DNA of 64,000 nucleotides from Virgisporangium aliadipatigenens. GTDB lineage: Bacteria; Actinomycetota; Actinomycetes; Mycobacteriales; Micromonosporaceae. This document shows positions 34,853 to 43,085 of this stretch, one piece after another; the first letter of the stretch is position 1; each line of letters begins with the position of its first letter. The notes beneath the pieces were generated by a model that searched no databases, was not told the DNA's origin, and saw nothing but the letters and a program-made list of their open reading frames with translations. The translations under genes and the position numbers were made by a program. The stretch spans positions 180,103 through 244,102 of the forward strand of contig NZ_BOPF01000018.1 of the NCBI RefSeq assembly GCF_016863615.1. Reading direction: 5' to 3'.

Positions 34853-35767
34853 TCACTCCCCGCCGTCGTCGAGCCGCTTGCGGCGGTCGAACAGCGACCG
34901 GATCGGACGGTCGATCCAGAACGGCACGTAGGCGGGCGGGAACTGGACGAGCCGGACCTGCCACCATCCGTCGGCCCACGTGGTGGTGTTCGTGCTTCCC
35001 CACGAGCCGTATCCGGAACTGGCCGACTGCCACCCGCCGACGACCTGCCGGGCCTGGAGCAGCGGGGCGAGCCCGGTGCGGACGGGCGGCCCGAGCAGCT
35101 CCTGTTCCTGCCAGTCCTCGGTGGTGTGCGTGACGCCCAGCCCGGCGGAGTACGCGTGGCTGTACGTGACGCGGCTCCGCCGGAGGCTGAACACCTGGAT
35201 CATGCCGAACCCGATCCCGACGACCACCGCCCACAGCACCGCCAGCGGCACGACCGGCCAGCCGTGCACCCGCGTGGGCACCCAGAACAGCACCACGGCG
35301 GCGAGGAGGCCGACGTACCGGGCGAACACGGCCAGCAGCACGTACCCGACCCAGCGGGCGATCAGCAGTGCCCGTCGCCGCCCGCCCGGAAACAGCGGGT
35401 TGGTCGCGCCCGTGCCGCGGCGCCGGGCGACCGTCTGGAGCACCCGCGCCCCGATGAGCCCGACGGCGAACGCGGCGAGCACCGGATCGGGGCGCGCCCG
35501 GTCGAGGCCCTGCGACGCGTAGTACACCGCGGCCCCGGCCAGCCCCGCGCCGCGGGCCGCCCACGCGGCCACCTCGATCATCCGTCCGGACGACGCCGCC
35601 GCCCGGGCCGGTGGGCCCGCCACGAACCACCACGCCGCCAGCGCACCGGCCAGCACCGGGCCGGTGGTGTCGGCCGGGTCGCCCTCGAACTGGCGGAACA
35701 GCACCACGAGGAGGGCGACCGTCGCGGTCACCGCGGCGGCGGTGCGCACGAATCGACGGAGCAGCAT
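34853..35767 (-). CDS. multi-pass membrane protein of unknown function
   Basis: A 304-residue protein with about six membrane helices in two groups (RTAAAVTATVALLVVLF; GPVLAGALAAWWFVA; AWAARGAGLAGAAVYYAS; PVLAAFAVGLIGARVL; ARWVGYVLLAVFARYVGLLAAVVLFWVP; VVPLAVLWAVVVGIGFGM). A cytoplasmic C-terminal domain rich in Trp, Ser and Gly (WQSASSGYGSWGSTNTTTWADGWW) follows. ATG 35767 starts at the first helix. No family is recognised. Confidence 0.7.
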   Translation of the reverse strand: MLLRRFVRTAAAVTATVALLVVLFRQFEGDPADTTGPVLAGALAAWWFVAGPPARAAASSGRMIEVAAWAARGAGLAGAAVYYASQGLDRARPDPVLAAFAVGLIGARVLQTVARRRGTGATNPLFPGGRRRALLIARWVGYVLLAVFARYVGLLAAVVLFWVPTRVHGWPVVPLAVLWAVVVGIGFGMIQVFSLRRSRVTYSHAYSAGLGVTHTTEDWQEQELLGPPVRTGLAPLLQARQVVGGWQSASSGYGSWGSTNTTTWADGWWQVRLVQFPPAYVPFWIDRPIRSLFDRRKRLDDGGE

Positions 35768-35825
35768 TCCCTGATTCTCGGCGCTACCGACCGCGGACGC
35801 GAGCGGATACCCCGGCCGCCCGAGG

Positions 35826-35838
35826 GTCCACAGTGGAC
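35826..35838. repeat. GTCCACAGTGGAC perfect dyad element
   Basis: GTCCACAGTGGAC, a 13-bp dyad with perfect arms, in the divergent 290-base gap between 35767 and 36058. Otherwise that gap shows no gene; a 24-codon frame at 35871-35945 was not accepted. Confidence 0.5.
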
Positions 35839-36057
35839 AATGCGGTGAGCGCGCGGAGTCGACTTTCCGCATGGCCGACCTCCGGGCGATCGGCGTCGAC
35901 GACACGCCGCCCAGCCCTGCGGACCACCCCTGCTACGAGGATTGAGCGTCCCTGAGCCGCTCCGGAATCGCGGTTGAACCCGCCTTGAACTCCGGCCGGC
36001 ATCGTTCCCTCCGACCGGGCCGCCAAGGAGGCCGCCCGTCGCTGGGGAGAGCACAGG

Positions 36058-37794
36058 ATGAACTGGAAGAAGGCGGCGAAGCCGCTGATCGGTGTCGGCG
36101 TGGGCGGAGCGGTCCTGGTCTGGGGCGCGGGCGTCGCGCTGGCCGGCCCGGGGGCCCCGACGGCGCTCACGATCACCCGAAACCCCGAGGACGGGGCGTC
36201 GGTCACGGTCTCGTGGGCGCCGGTGGAGGGCGCGACGAGGTACAACGTGAAGGTCGTCGACGACGCCGCCGAGAAGGTCTCCGTCGTGTCGGGGGACACG
36301 ACGTCGTTCGCGATCAGCAACATCGACGGCTGCAAGCGCCTGAAGGTCAGCGTCAGCTCCCGCGACGACTCCGGCAAGGGCGCCAGCTCGAAGACCGAGT
36401 GGATCGACACCGCCGCGCCCGGCCTGGTGACCAACCTGAAGGCGACCCGCAGCGCGGACGGCAACCAGGTCACGATGACCTGGGACCCGCCGGCCAACAC
36501 CGGCGCGGCCGAGATCTACGAGTACCAGACCTACGGCAACAACTACCTCCAGCGGGTGCCCGGCACGGCGCGCTCCATCACCTACTCCGTGGCGCACCTG
36601 CAGAACAAGGACTTCTCCGGTTCGGTCACGGCGCTCAACCACTACGGCTCCTGCAAGTGGGCGCCGGTGGAGAACAAGGTCTCCGGGAAGACCCTCCAGA
36701 GCTTCAAGGTCACCCGTGACCCGGGCGACCCCCGCAAGGTCCTGCTGAGCTGGGGCAAGCCCGGCAAGGCGCTGTCGCGCTACAGCGTGCGGGCCTACTT
36801 CGACAAGGCCACGTCCGCCTGGACGTACATCCCGGCCGAGGCGACCAGCTTCACCTACACGATCCCGGCCGAACTTCCGGCCGAGAAGGCCGTCGAGATC
36901 ACCTTCGTCCCGAACTTCGCCGACGGCACGAACGGGACCTGGGAGACCTGGAAGCTCCCGAGCCTGGACGAGGGGACCATCAAGCCGAAGGTGGTCGTCG
37001 AGCACCAGTGGAGCCGCCTGTTCACCCGGCTCGACATCGCGGCCGGTGACTACGCGGCGTACCCGAGCGTGTTCATGCGGGCCGTGACCGCCGAGGGCTA
37101 CCGCAACGAGGAGTGGATGGTCCCGGGCAGCAAGACCCTGGCCATGCACGACCTGCCCAAGGGCGTCTACACGGTGACCGTCGGCGGCGCCAACGAACTG
37201 GGCGAGGAGGAGTGGAGCCGGCAGACGGTGGCGATCGGCGGCGACGAGGTCTTCACCATGGGCGCGTTCAACGCCTACGCCGACGAGGTGAAGTGGAAGG
37301 ACGGCAGCTCCACCTATGTCGAGATGACCACGCAGCCGGTCGGCAGCCAGGACCTGACCGTCGGGTTCACGCCCACCGCCGACTTCGCGGTTGCGCTGCG
37401 CGCCAACCCCACGCCGTCCTACGCCGACCGGTTCAACGGGCTGGTGCTGCGCAGCGAGGCGAACCACGTCGAGACGGTCAACGGGCAGCAGATCGCCGCC
37501 CGCGGGTTCTCCCTCGTGAAGGTCTTCGAGAACAACGAGTGCGGCAAGCAGCTCGCCGGCGCGTTCGCCCCGGCCGGGGTGACGGCCACCTCCCGGATCG
37601 TGGTGAGCGTCGTGGGCAACACCCTCACCGCCACGGCCGACGGCAAGGTGGTGCTGGCGGTGTCCGACCTCGCGGCGGCGAACCGGGCCAACTGCGGCGG
37701 CTCGATGCCGACCGGCGACCGCTTCGGGTTCCGCAGCAACTGGGACCAGCCCATCGACGACTACACGAACGTCACCTTCCGGACCGGAGCCTGA
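36058..37794 (+). CDS. secreted or cell-surface protein with fibronectin type III-like repeats
   Basis: A 578-residue exported protein. GGGGAGAG precedes the ATG, and MNWKKAAKPLIGVGVGGAVL gives a signal peptide with cleavage near ALA-GPG. At least three FnIII-like domains follow at about 32-117, 118-210 and 213-300 (VTVSWAPVEGATRYNVKV; VTMTWDPPANTGAAEIYEYQ; VLLSWGKPGKALSRYSVRAY). A C-terminal beta-rich domain from about 410 resembles a concanavalin-like lectin fold. It has no catalytic motif and may bind cell-wall or plant polymer. Codon use is as extreme in GC as its neighbours. Confidence 0.8.
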   Translation: MNWKKAAKPLIGVGVGGAVLVWGAGVALAGPGAPTALTITRNPEDGASVTVSWAPVEGATRYNVKVVDDAAEKVSVVSGDTTSFAISNIDGCKRLKVSVSSRDDSGKGASSKTEWIDTAAPGLVTNLKATRSADGNQVTMTWDPPANTGAAEIYEYQTYGNNYLQRVPGTARSITYSVAHLQNKDFSGSVTALNHYGSCKWAPVENKVSGKTLQSFKVTRDPGDPRKVLLSWGKPGKALSRYSVRAYFDKATSAWTYIPAEATSFTYTIPAELPAEKAVEITFVPNFADGTNGTWETWKLPSLDEGTIKPKVVVEHQWSRLFTRLDIAAGDYAAYPSVFMRAVTAEGYRNEEWMVPGSKTLAMHDLPKGVYTVTVGGANELGEEEWSRQTVAIGGDEVFTMGAFNAYADEVKWKDGSSTYVEMTTQPVGSQDLTVGFTPTADFAVALRANPTPSYADRFNGLVLRSEANHVETVNGQQIAARGFSLVKVFENNECGKQLAGAFAPAGVTATSRIVVSVVGNTLTATADGKVVLAVSDLAAANRANCGGSMPTGDRFGFRSNWDQPIDDYTNVTFRTGA

Positions 37795-37797
37795 CAG

Positions 37798-37803
37798 TAA
37801 CGT
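37798..37803 (+). promoter_or_regulatory. -10 box of a likely leaderless mRNA
   Basis: TAACGT ends six bases before the GTG at 37810, which has no ribosome-binding sequence. Confidence 0.4.
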
Positions 37804-37809
37804 GGAGTA

Positions 37810-38373
37810 GTGAAGAGGTTCCTTCTGGTAGTCGCCATCGGGGCGGGTGTTGCGCTGGGGGGCTGTGGGGACGATGAGGCCCCCACCGCCACCGGCACGA
37901 CCACCCGCCCCGCCGGCGCGTCGGCGACCCGATCCGTTCCGGCCGCCACAGCCGTCGCCCCGAAACTCGGCAATCCGCTGTCCGTCGCCGAGTGGAGCGG
38001 CCCCCTGGAGGTGACCGTGCACAGCTACCGGCAACCGCTGCCCACCCCGGCCCCGACCCCGAAGTCCGCCGGCCACCAGTACGCCGCGATCGACGTGCAG
38101 GTCTGCAACCGCACCGAGTCACTCGTGCAGATGGTGGGCCCGAAACCGTTCGCGCTGACCTTCGCGAGCCGGGCCCCGCTCGCCCCGTACAACTTCGCCA
38201 CCGGCGACTTCCCGTCGCCGGCGTTCCCGAAGGAGCACTCACTCGCCGGCGGCGCCTGCGTGCGCGGCTGGATCCCCTTCGACGTCCCCGACGGCCGACC
38301 CACGGGGATCCGGTACAGCGAGAGTTCGCAGGCTCCCGGTGGCGGGAAGGCATACACCTGGCCCGTCGGTTGA
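37810..38373 (+). CDS. putative lipoprotein, DUF4352-like
   Basis: A 187-residue lipoprotein. VKRFLLVVAIGAGVALGGC is a signal peptide with a lipobox (ALGG-C), followed by a Thr/Ala/Pro-rich linker and one beta domain (GPLEVTVHSYRQPL, YAAIDVQVCNRTES, LAGGACVRGWIPFDVPDG) with two cysteines. That pattern resembles DUF4352 immunoglobulin-like lipoproteins. It would be anchored to the outer face of the membrane; function unknown. Confidence 0.8.
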   Translation: MKRFLLVVAIGAGVALGGCGDDEAPTATGTTTRPAGASATRSVPAATAVAPKLGNPLSVAEWSGPLEVTVHSYRQPLPTPAPTPKSAGHQYAAIDVQVCNRTESLVQMVGPKPFALTFASRAPLAPYNFATGDFPSPAFPKEHSLAGGACVRGWIPFDVPDGRPTGIRYSESSQAPGGGKAYTWPVG

Positions 38374-38381
38374 GTGCCACC

Positions 38382-38387
38382 TAAAGT
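38382..38387 (+). promoter_or_regulatory. -10 box of a likely leaderless mRNA
   Basis: TAAAGT ends six bases before the GTG at 38394 of the S9 peptidase gene. Confidence 0.4.
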
Positions 38388-38393
38388 AGTGCG

Positions 38394-40310
38394 GTGCGGC
38401 CCGGCGATCTCGCGAAAATCCGATCTCCGGACACGCCGGCGCTCTCTCCGGACGGTTCCCACATCGTGTTCGCCCTCAGCTTCATCGATCTGCGGGCGGA
38501 CGGGTACCGATCGCAGCTCTGGACGGTGCCGAGCGTCGGTACCGCGGGGCCGAGGAAGCTGACGGATGGCCCGTCCGACACGGAGCCCGCCTTTTCGCCG
38601 GACGGACGATGGTTGGCGTTCTGCCGGGCCGTCGGTGGCGGTGCGCCCCAGCTGTGGGTCATGCCCGCCGGTGGGGGAGCGGCCCGATGCCTGACCGACA
38701 CGGCACTCGGTGTTTCCGCTCCGTTCTGGAGTCCGGATTCGTCGTTGATCACTTTCCGGGCCAGGGTTCCGGAACCCGGCCGCTACGGGACAGTGGAGGG
38801 CGTGGGTCCGGAGCGTGAGGGCCCGCGGCGGATCACCTCCCTCGCGTACCGCGAAGACGGCCTGGGATATTTCCGGGATCGGCCGGCGCATGTCTTCGTC
38901 GTCGACCCTCATGTCGAACTCCCCTCACCGGTACAGATCTCACGCGGCCCTTACGACCACGGGCGCGCCACGTTCAGCCCGGACTCGAAACGGTTGGCCT
39001 TCGTCGCGGCCCGACACGAACGCGCGGGCGAAGACCTTCGTGTCGACGTCTGGACCTGCGCGGTCGACGGCTCGGACCTGCGCGCGTTGACCGCTGGCGG
39101 CCTGCGCGCCAGGACGGTGCAGTTCACGCCCGACGGCAGGAACGTCTGCTTCGTGGCGAAAGAGGTCGTCGACGAAGCACCGTCGTTCCGCTCGTACGGC
39201 GTCTGGCTGGCTCCGTCCGACGGATCGGCCGGTCCTCGGGAGCTCACCGACCCGGCGGACACCCATGTGCTCCCGTGGGCCACCGAACCGATCGCGGCGG
39301 TGGCCGATGGCGTCGTGTACGCGAACGAGCGCCGCGGTGCGGTCGAACTGCTGCTGGCCCCGTACGACGGAACCACGCCGCGGACGCTCATCGGCGGAAG
39401 GCGGCAGGTGTACGGGTTCGCGGCCGGTCGTGACCTGACGATGCTGGTCGCCGGCGTCGGCAGCGACACCTGTTCCGGTGAACTGGTGGTGAAAGCCGCG
39501 GGGAACGACGAGCGAAGGGTGACGGATTTCGGTGCGTCGCTGCGCGGCATCCGATTGGCACCGATGGAGGAGATCACCGCGACGGCTCCCGACGGCTACC
39601 CCGTACACGGGTGGACCGTGCGTCCGGCCGGCGCGGGGCCGCACCCGGTGCTCCTGCTGATTCACGGTGGACCGCACGTGCAGTTCGGATGGGAGCTCTT
39701 CGACGAGGCCCAGGTCTACGCCGCATCCGGATACGCCGTGGTGATGGGCAACCCGCGCGGCTCGTCCGGTTACGGAAGAGCACACGGGCAGGCCGCCGCA
39801 CGGGATTGGGGTACCGCCTCGGTGGCGCCCGACCTGCTTTCCCTCCTGGACGAGGCGCTGCTCGACGGCGACCTTGACGCGGGCCGGATCGCGGTGATGG
39901 GCGGCTCCTACGGCGGGCTGATGACGGCGTGGCTCGCCGCGCACCACGGCAGCCGCTTCAAGACGGCGATCGCGGAGCGCGGCACCTACTCGTTCGACAG
40001 CTTCGCCGCCACCGCCGATCACGGCTGGGAGATAGCGTATGACCTGGATCCGAGTCGATGGGCCGGCTGCAGTCCACTGACGTACGCCGACCGAATCAGG
40101 ATCCCGACGCTGATCATCCACTCCGAGCAGGACCTGACCTGCCCGTTGGAGCAGGCGCAACGGCTGTTCTCCGCTCTGAAGCGGGCGGGGACTCCGGTCG
40201 AGTTCGTCATCTTCCCGGGCGAGGGGCACGGCCTGTCCCGATCGGGCCTACCGAGTCATCGACTCGCGCGGTTCGATGTGATTCTCGAATGGCTGGCGCG
40301 TCGTCTCTGA
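38394..40310 (+). CDS. S9 family prolyl oligopeptidase-like peptidase
   Basis: A 638-residue enzyme. The N-terminal beta-propeller shows WD40-like units (TPALSPDGSHIVFALSF, PAFSPDGRWLAFCRAVG, TFSPDSKRLAFVAARHE). The C-terminal alpha/beta hydrolase domain has Ser505 in GGSYGGLMTAWLA, Asp580 in SEQDLTCPLEQ and His612 in GEGHGLSRSG, the dipeptidyl-peptidase/acylaminoacyl-peptidase triad. It has no signal peptide, so it should act in the cytoplasm on short peptides. Confidence 0.93.
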   Translation: MRPGDLAKIRSPDTPALSPDGSHIVFALSFIDLRADGYRSQLWTVPSVGTAGPRKLTDGPSDTEPAFSPDGRWLAFCRAVGGGAPQLWVMPAGGGAARCLTDTALGVSAPFWSPDSSLITFRARVPEPGRYGTVEGVGPEREGPRRITSLAYREDGLGYFRDRPAHVFVVDPHVELPSPVQISRGPYDHGRATFSPDSKRLAFVAARHERAGEDLRVDVWTCAVDGSDLRALTAGGLRARTVQFTPDGRNVCFVAKEVVDEAPSFRSYGVWLAPSDGSAGPRELTDPADTHVLPWATEPIAAVADGVVYANERRGAVELLLAPYDGTTPRTLIGGRRQVYGFAAGRDLTMLVAGVGSDTCSGELVVKAAGNDERRVTDFGASLRGIRLAPMEEITATAPDGYPVHGWTVRPAGAGPHPVLLLIHGGPHVQFGWELFDEAQVYAASGYAVVMGNPRGSSGYGRAHGQAAARDWGTASVAPDLLSLLDEALLDGDLDAGRIAVMGGSYGGLMTAWLAAHHGSRFKTAIAERGTYSFDSFAATADHGWEIAYDLDPSRWAGCSPLTYADRIRIPTLIIHSEQDLTCPLEQAQRLFSALKRAGTPVEFVIFPGEGHGLSRSGLPSHRLARFDVILEWLARRL

Positions 40311-40337
40311 CGGACCGCGGCCTTTCCGACCCGGACC

Positions 40338-40350
40338 GTCCCTTGTGGAC
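40338..40350. repeat. GTCCCT-TGTGGAC dyad element copy
   Basis: GTCCCTTGTGGAC between the S9 peptidase and the beta-helix gene; two mismatches from the consensus. Confidence 0.3.
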
Positions 40351-40449
40351 GATCGGCGAATTGTCGCCGCGTACGGGCTGAAGAGTGGTCGATGGGGTAT
40401 GGCACGGCACGGGACAGGTTCATCCGGACCGCCCTTTGAAGGGAGAACC

Positions 40450-41955
40450 GTGCACACACCAGCTTCGCTCCCCACCGATCGCCTTGCCCGAGTACCGCTG
40501 AGCCGGCAGGCGTTCCTCCGACTGGCCCTCGCCGGCACCGCGGCCGGCGTTCTCACCGGCACCCGGCCGGAAGCCGCCGCTGCCGCCGCCGCGACACCCG
40601 CACCACAGCTCGGTATCGCGCCGGGCAACGACGCCCGCACCAATCGCGACAACCTCGTACGGGCGTTGACCAACTCCACCGCGTCGGTGTTCTTTCCGCC
40701 GGGGGACTATCGCCTCGACAACAGCGCCGCGGCCAACGACGGTCGTTCGGCTCTGCTGATCGAGAACTTCGCCGGCACGTTGGAGATGCAGAACGGGGCC
40801 GCCGACAGCACACCCACCGCCCGACTGGTGTTCACCGATCCGCGCCAGGGCGGCCTGTACCTGCACTATGCCCGCTACAGTCCCGGTGCGACGCTCATCG
40901 GGGTCCACGCCACGTACGCGGCCCTGCCGACGATCCGCGAGGAACACTCGAAGGGGAACATCACCTTCGACAACGCGATCAGCCCCACCGTGCGGCGGCT
41001 CAACGTGCGCGGCTCGACCGGTGGCGGCCTCGTGTTCTGGGTCTGCCGCACCCCGTCCGTCGATGACGCCGTCGTCGCCGACACGATGGCCGACGGCGTG
41101 CACTTCGCCAACTGCCAGGACGGCTACGGCAACAACATCAGGTGCAAGAACACCGGCGACGACGGCATCTCGTTCGTCAGCTACACCGGCGGCCCCGCCA
41201 ACACCGGCGGCCTCCTCACCAACTCCTCGGTGACGGATTCCCGGACGCGTGGCATCACCGTCATCGGCCAGAGCGACGTGACCGTCGACCACTTCGGGGT
41301 CAACTGGAGCGCCGTCGCCGGGCTGCTGGTCGACCGGGACGGATACGCCGACCGCACGCCGCGAAACGTGGTGTTCCAGAACGGATTCGTCTATCACGGC
41401 GGCGGGGTCACCATCCCGGCGAACCCCACCAACCGCTACGGCATCGAACTCGCCGACGGCGACGAGGTCCGCCTGCACCACATCACCGTGCGGGACTCCC
41501 ACAGCCGGGCGCTCACCAGCACCGCCACCGGCACCGTTCGGATCAGCCGGCTCGCCATCGAGAACGCCGGCAAGTCCGGCGTCAACCTCACCAACGGGCG
41601 CCACTACATCACCGACGTCGACGGCGAGCCGGGAATCACGGTCACCGGCAGCGACAACGCCGGCTTCGTCATGACCGGCAGCGAACTGCTCCGCTACGAC
41701 ACCATCGTGGTCGCCGACGCGTCCCGGACCGACAACCTGCGCCGCGCGTTCGACTTCAACGGCAACAAAGACATCCAGGGCGGCACGCTGAGAGTCATCG
41801 ACGACAAGAACCCGGCCACCGGGTACATCGTCGGAGCCTACGGCGCGAACACCGGCCACCTGGGCCGCATCGAACACCGGGCGCCGCACCCGCCGGCCGG
41901 CGTTCCCCGGGTGCAGAACCAGTCCGGCTCCTCCCTCACCTACGTCCTGGCCTGA
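40450..41955 (+). CDS. exported right-handed parallel beta-helix protein
   Basis: An exported protein of 501 residues. GAAGGGAGA precedes the GTG, and an N-terminal leader (VPLSRQAFLRLALAGTAAGVLTG) looks like a Tat signal but with only one arginine at the twin position. The body consists of parallel beta-helix turns (LVRALTNSTASVFFPPGDYRLD; NIRCKNTGDDGISFVS; NSSVTDSRTRGITVIGQSDVTVDHFG; LHHITVRDSHSRALTS), as in pectate-lyase-like or glycoside hydrolase folds. The acidic cluster NTGDDGISF resembles the GH28-type catalytic Asp region. Likely acts on a polysaccharide; the substrate is not known. Confidence 0.85.
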   Translation: MHTPASLPTDRLARVPLSRQAFLRLALAGTAAGVLTGTRPEAAAAAAATPAPQLGIAPGNDARTNRDNLVRALTNSTASVFFPPGDYRLDNSAAANDGRSALLIENFAGTLEMQNGAADSTPTARLVFTDPRQGGLYLHYARYSPGATLIGVHATYAALPTIREEHSKGNITFDNAISPTVRRLNVRGSTGGGLVFWVCRTPSVDDAVVADTMADGVHFANCQDGYGNNIRCKNTGDDGISFVSYTGGPANTGGLLTNSSVTDSRTRGITVIGQSDVTVDHFGVNWSAVAGLLVDRDGYADRTPRNVVFQNGFVYHGGGVTIPANPTNRYGIELADGDEVRLHHITVRDSHSRALTSTATGTVRISRLAIENAGKSGVNLTNGRHYITDVDGEPGITVTGSDNAGFVMTGSELLRYDTIVVADASRTDNLRRAFDFNGNKDIQGGTLRVIDDKNPATGYIVGAYGANTGHLGRIEHRAPHPPAGVPRVQNQSGSSLTYVLA

Positions 41956-41962
41956 CGCGAAG

Positions 41963-41993
41963 CCGGTGCGGCCCTCCGACGGGGCCGCACCGG
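41963..41993. terminator. bidirectional terminator
   Basis: CCGGTGCGGCCC (41963-41974) and GGGCCGCACCGG (41982-41993) form a perfect 12-bp stem with a 7-base loop between two convergent genes. Confidence 0.7.
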
Positions 41994-42022
41994 GCACCCG
42001 CGCCCGCCGGGGATCCGCCCGG

Positions 42023-43042
42023 TCAGGCGGGCTCGAAACTCGACGGCAGGTCGGGAAGTGAACCGCCGCCCCACGTGGCGAGCTCCTCGGGCAGCCAGGA
42101 CGTCACGATGCCGAGCAGTTCGACCGTGTCGAGCGCTTCCGCGTCCGGATCCTGGTGGTCACCCGCCTGCTCCAGGAAGACCAGCGCGTCGCGACCCTGG
42201 ATCTCCCACGACAGCAGCCCCGAGTCGACCATCGCGTTCACGACGTCCGCCGTCACCAGCGCCTGAGCCAGTTGCGGCACCGCGGTGTCTACCCCGACCT
42301 CGACGCCGTCGCCGTCGCGTCGAACCGATAGCCGGATGTGCGGCAGGGCCACCTCGAGATGCACGGCGCAGATGGTGATACGCCGTTGCTGCCAAGCCTT
42401 CGCGGGCGCGTGCGGCACCGCTACGTAGGCGTCGGCGATCGTGAAGCGGTCCTCCTCGTGCACACCCGACACCACCGCGAACGCCTCCCGCAGCGTCGGC
42501 TTGGCAGGCGCGTTCATCGATGCGGCGAGCGACTCGAACGGCGCCGCCCGCGGCGGGTCCAACGTCCACCGCGTGGTGAGGGACGGCAACTCCTTACGTA
42601 TCGACAGATCCCGCTCCGCCGCGAATCGCTGCCGGCGGGCGACGATCCGGTTCTTCTCGATCGTGCGCAGTCCCGTCGGAACGGCGTAGTACAGCGCGGT
42701 GAGCAACAGGTACGCGACGACCGCGACCGGCCACGGCACCCACTGGACCGTCCAGCCCGCGAAGAGCGCCGCCGCCAGACCGAGGAACGCCGGCGTGTGG
42801 CCCTGAAGGGACGTCCCGTTGGCGGCGTGCCGCCCGGTCCACACGTGACCCCGCGGGGTCTCCGCCCTGTTCAGTCCCATGGCGAACAGGAGGTTCACCC
42901 CGCCCAGCACCAGCACCACGAAGGCGCTGATCAGGCTGGCTCGCGCCCAGTCGCCCCCGCCGTCGTCGACGAGCTTGAACCACAGGCCGACCACCGCGGC
43001 GAACATGACCGCGGGCAGGCAACCCCAACCGCTGTATGCCAT
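42023..43042 (-). CDS. membrane protein of unknown function
   Basis: A 339-residue protein with four membrane helices in the first 125 residues (AVMFAAVVGLWFKLV; LISAFVVLVLGGVNLLFAM; AFLGLAAALFAGWTVQWV; PVAVVAYLLLTALYYAVP) and a large cytoplasmic C-terminal domain. That domain contains AYVAVPHAPAKAWQQRRITICAVHLEVALP and an acidic end (QDPDAEALDTVELLGIV). It lies 44 bases after the FtsX-like gene on the same strand and may be in the same transcript. No family is recognised. The ATG 43042 is preferred to TTG 43045. Confidence 0.72.
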   Translation of the reverse strand: MAYSGWGCLPAVMFAAVVGLWFKLVDDGGGDWARASLISAFVVLVLGGVNLLFAMGLNRAETPRGHVWTGRHAANGTSLQGHTPAFLGLAAALFAGWTVQWVPWPVAVVAYLLLTALYYAVPTGLRTIEKNRIVARRQRFAAERDLSIRKELPSLTTRWTLDPPRAAPFESLAASMNAPAKPTLREAFAVVSGVHEEDRFTIADAYVAVPHAPAKAWQQRRITICAVHLEVALPHIRLSVRRDGDGVEVGVDTAVPQLAQALVTADVVNAMVDSGLLSWEIQGRDALVFLEQAGDHQDPDAEALDTVELLGIVTSWLPEELATWGGGSLPDLPSSFEPA

Positions 43043-43085
43043 CAACGTCCGATCTCCTTGTCGATGAGGGTTTCCGGGTGATGGA

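Noticed and set aside
35871..35945. A 24-residue frame in the gap before the FnIII gene
   Set aside because: No ribosome-binding site or family match; may be a decayed end but cannot be supported.
40450..41955. A standard Tat signal on the beta-helix protein
   Set aside because: The position reads SRQAFL with one Arg, so a twin-arginine motif is not present; export is still likely from the hydrophobic leader.
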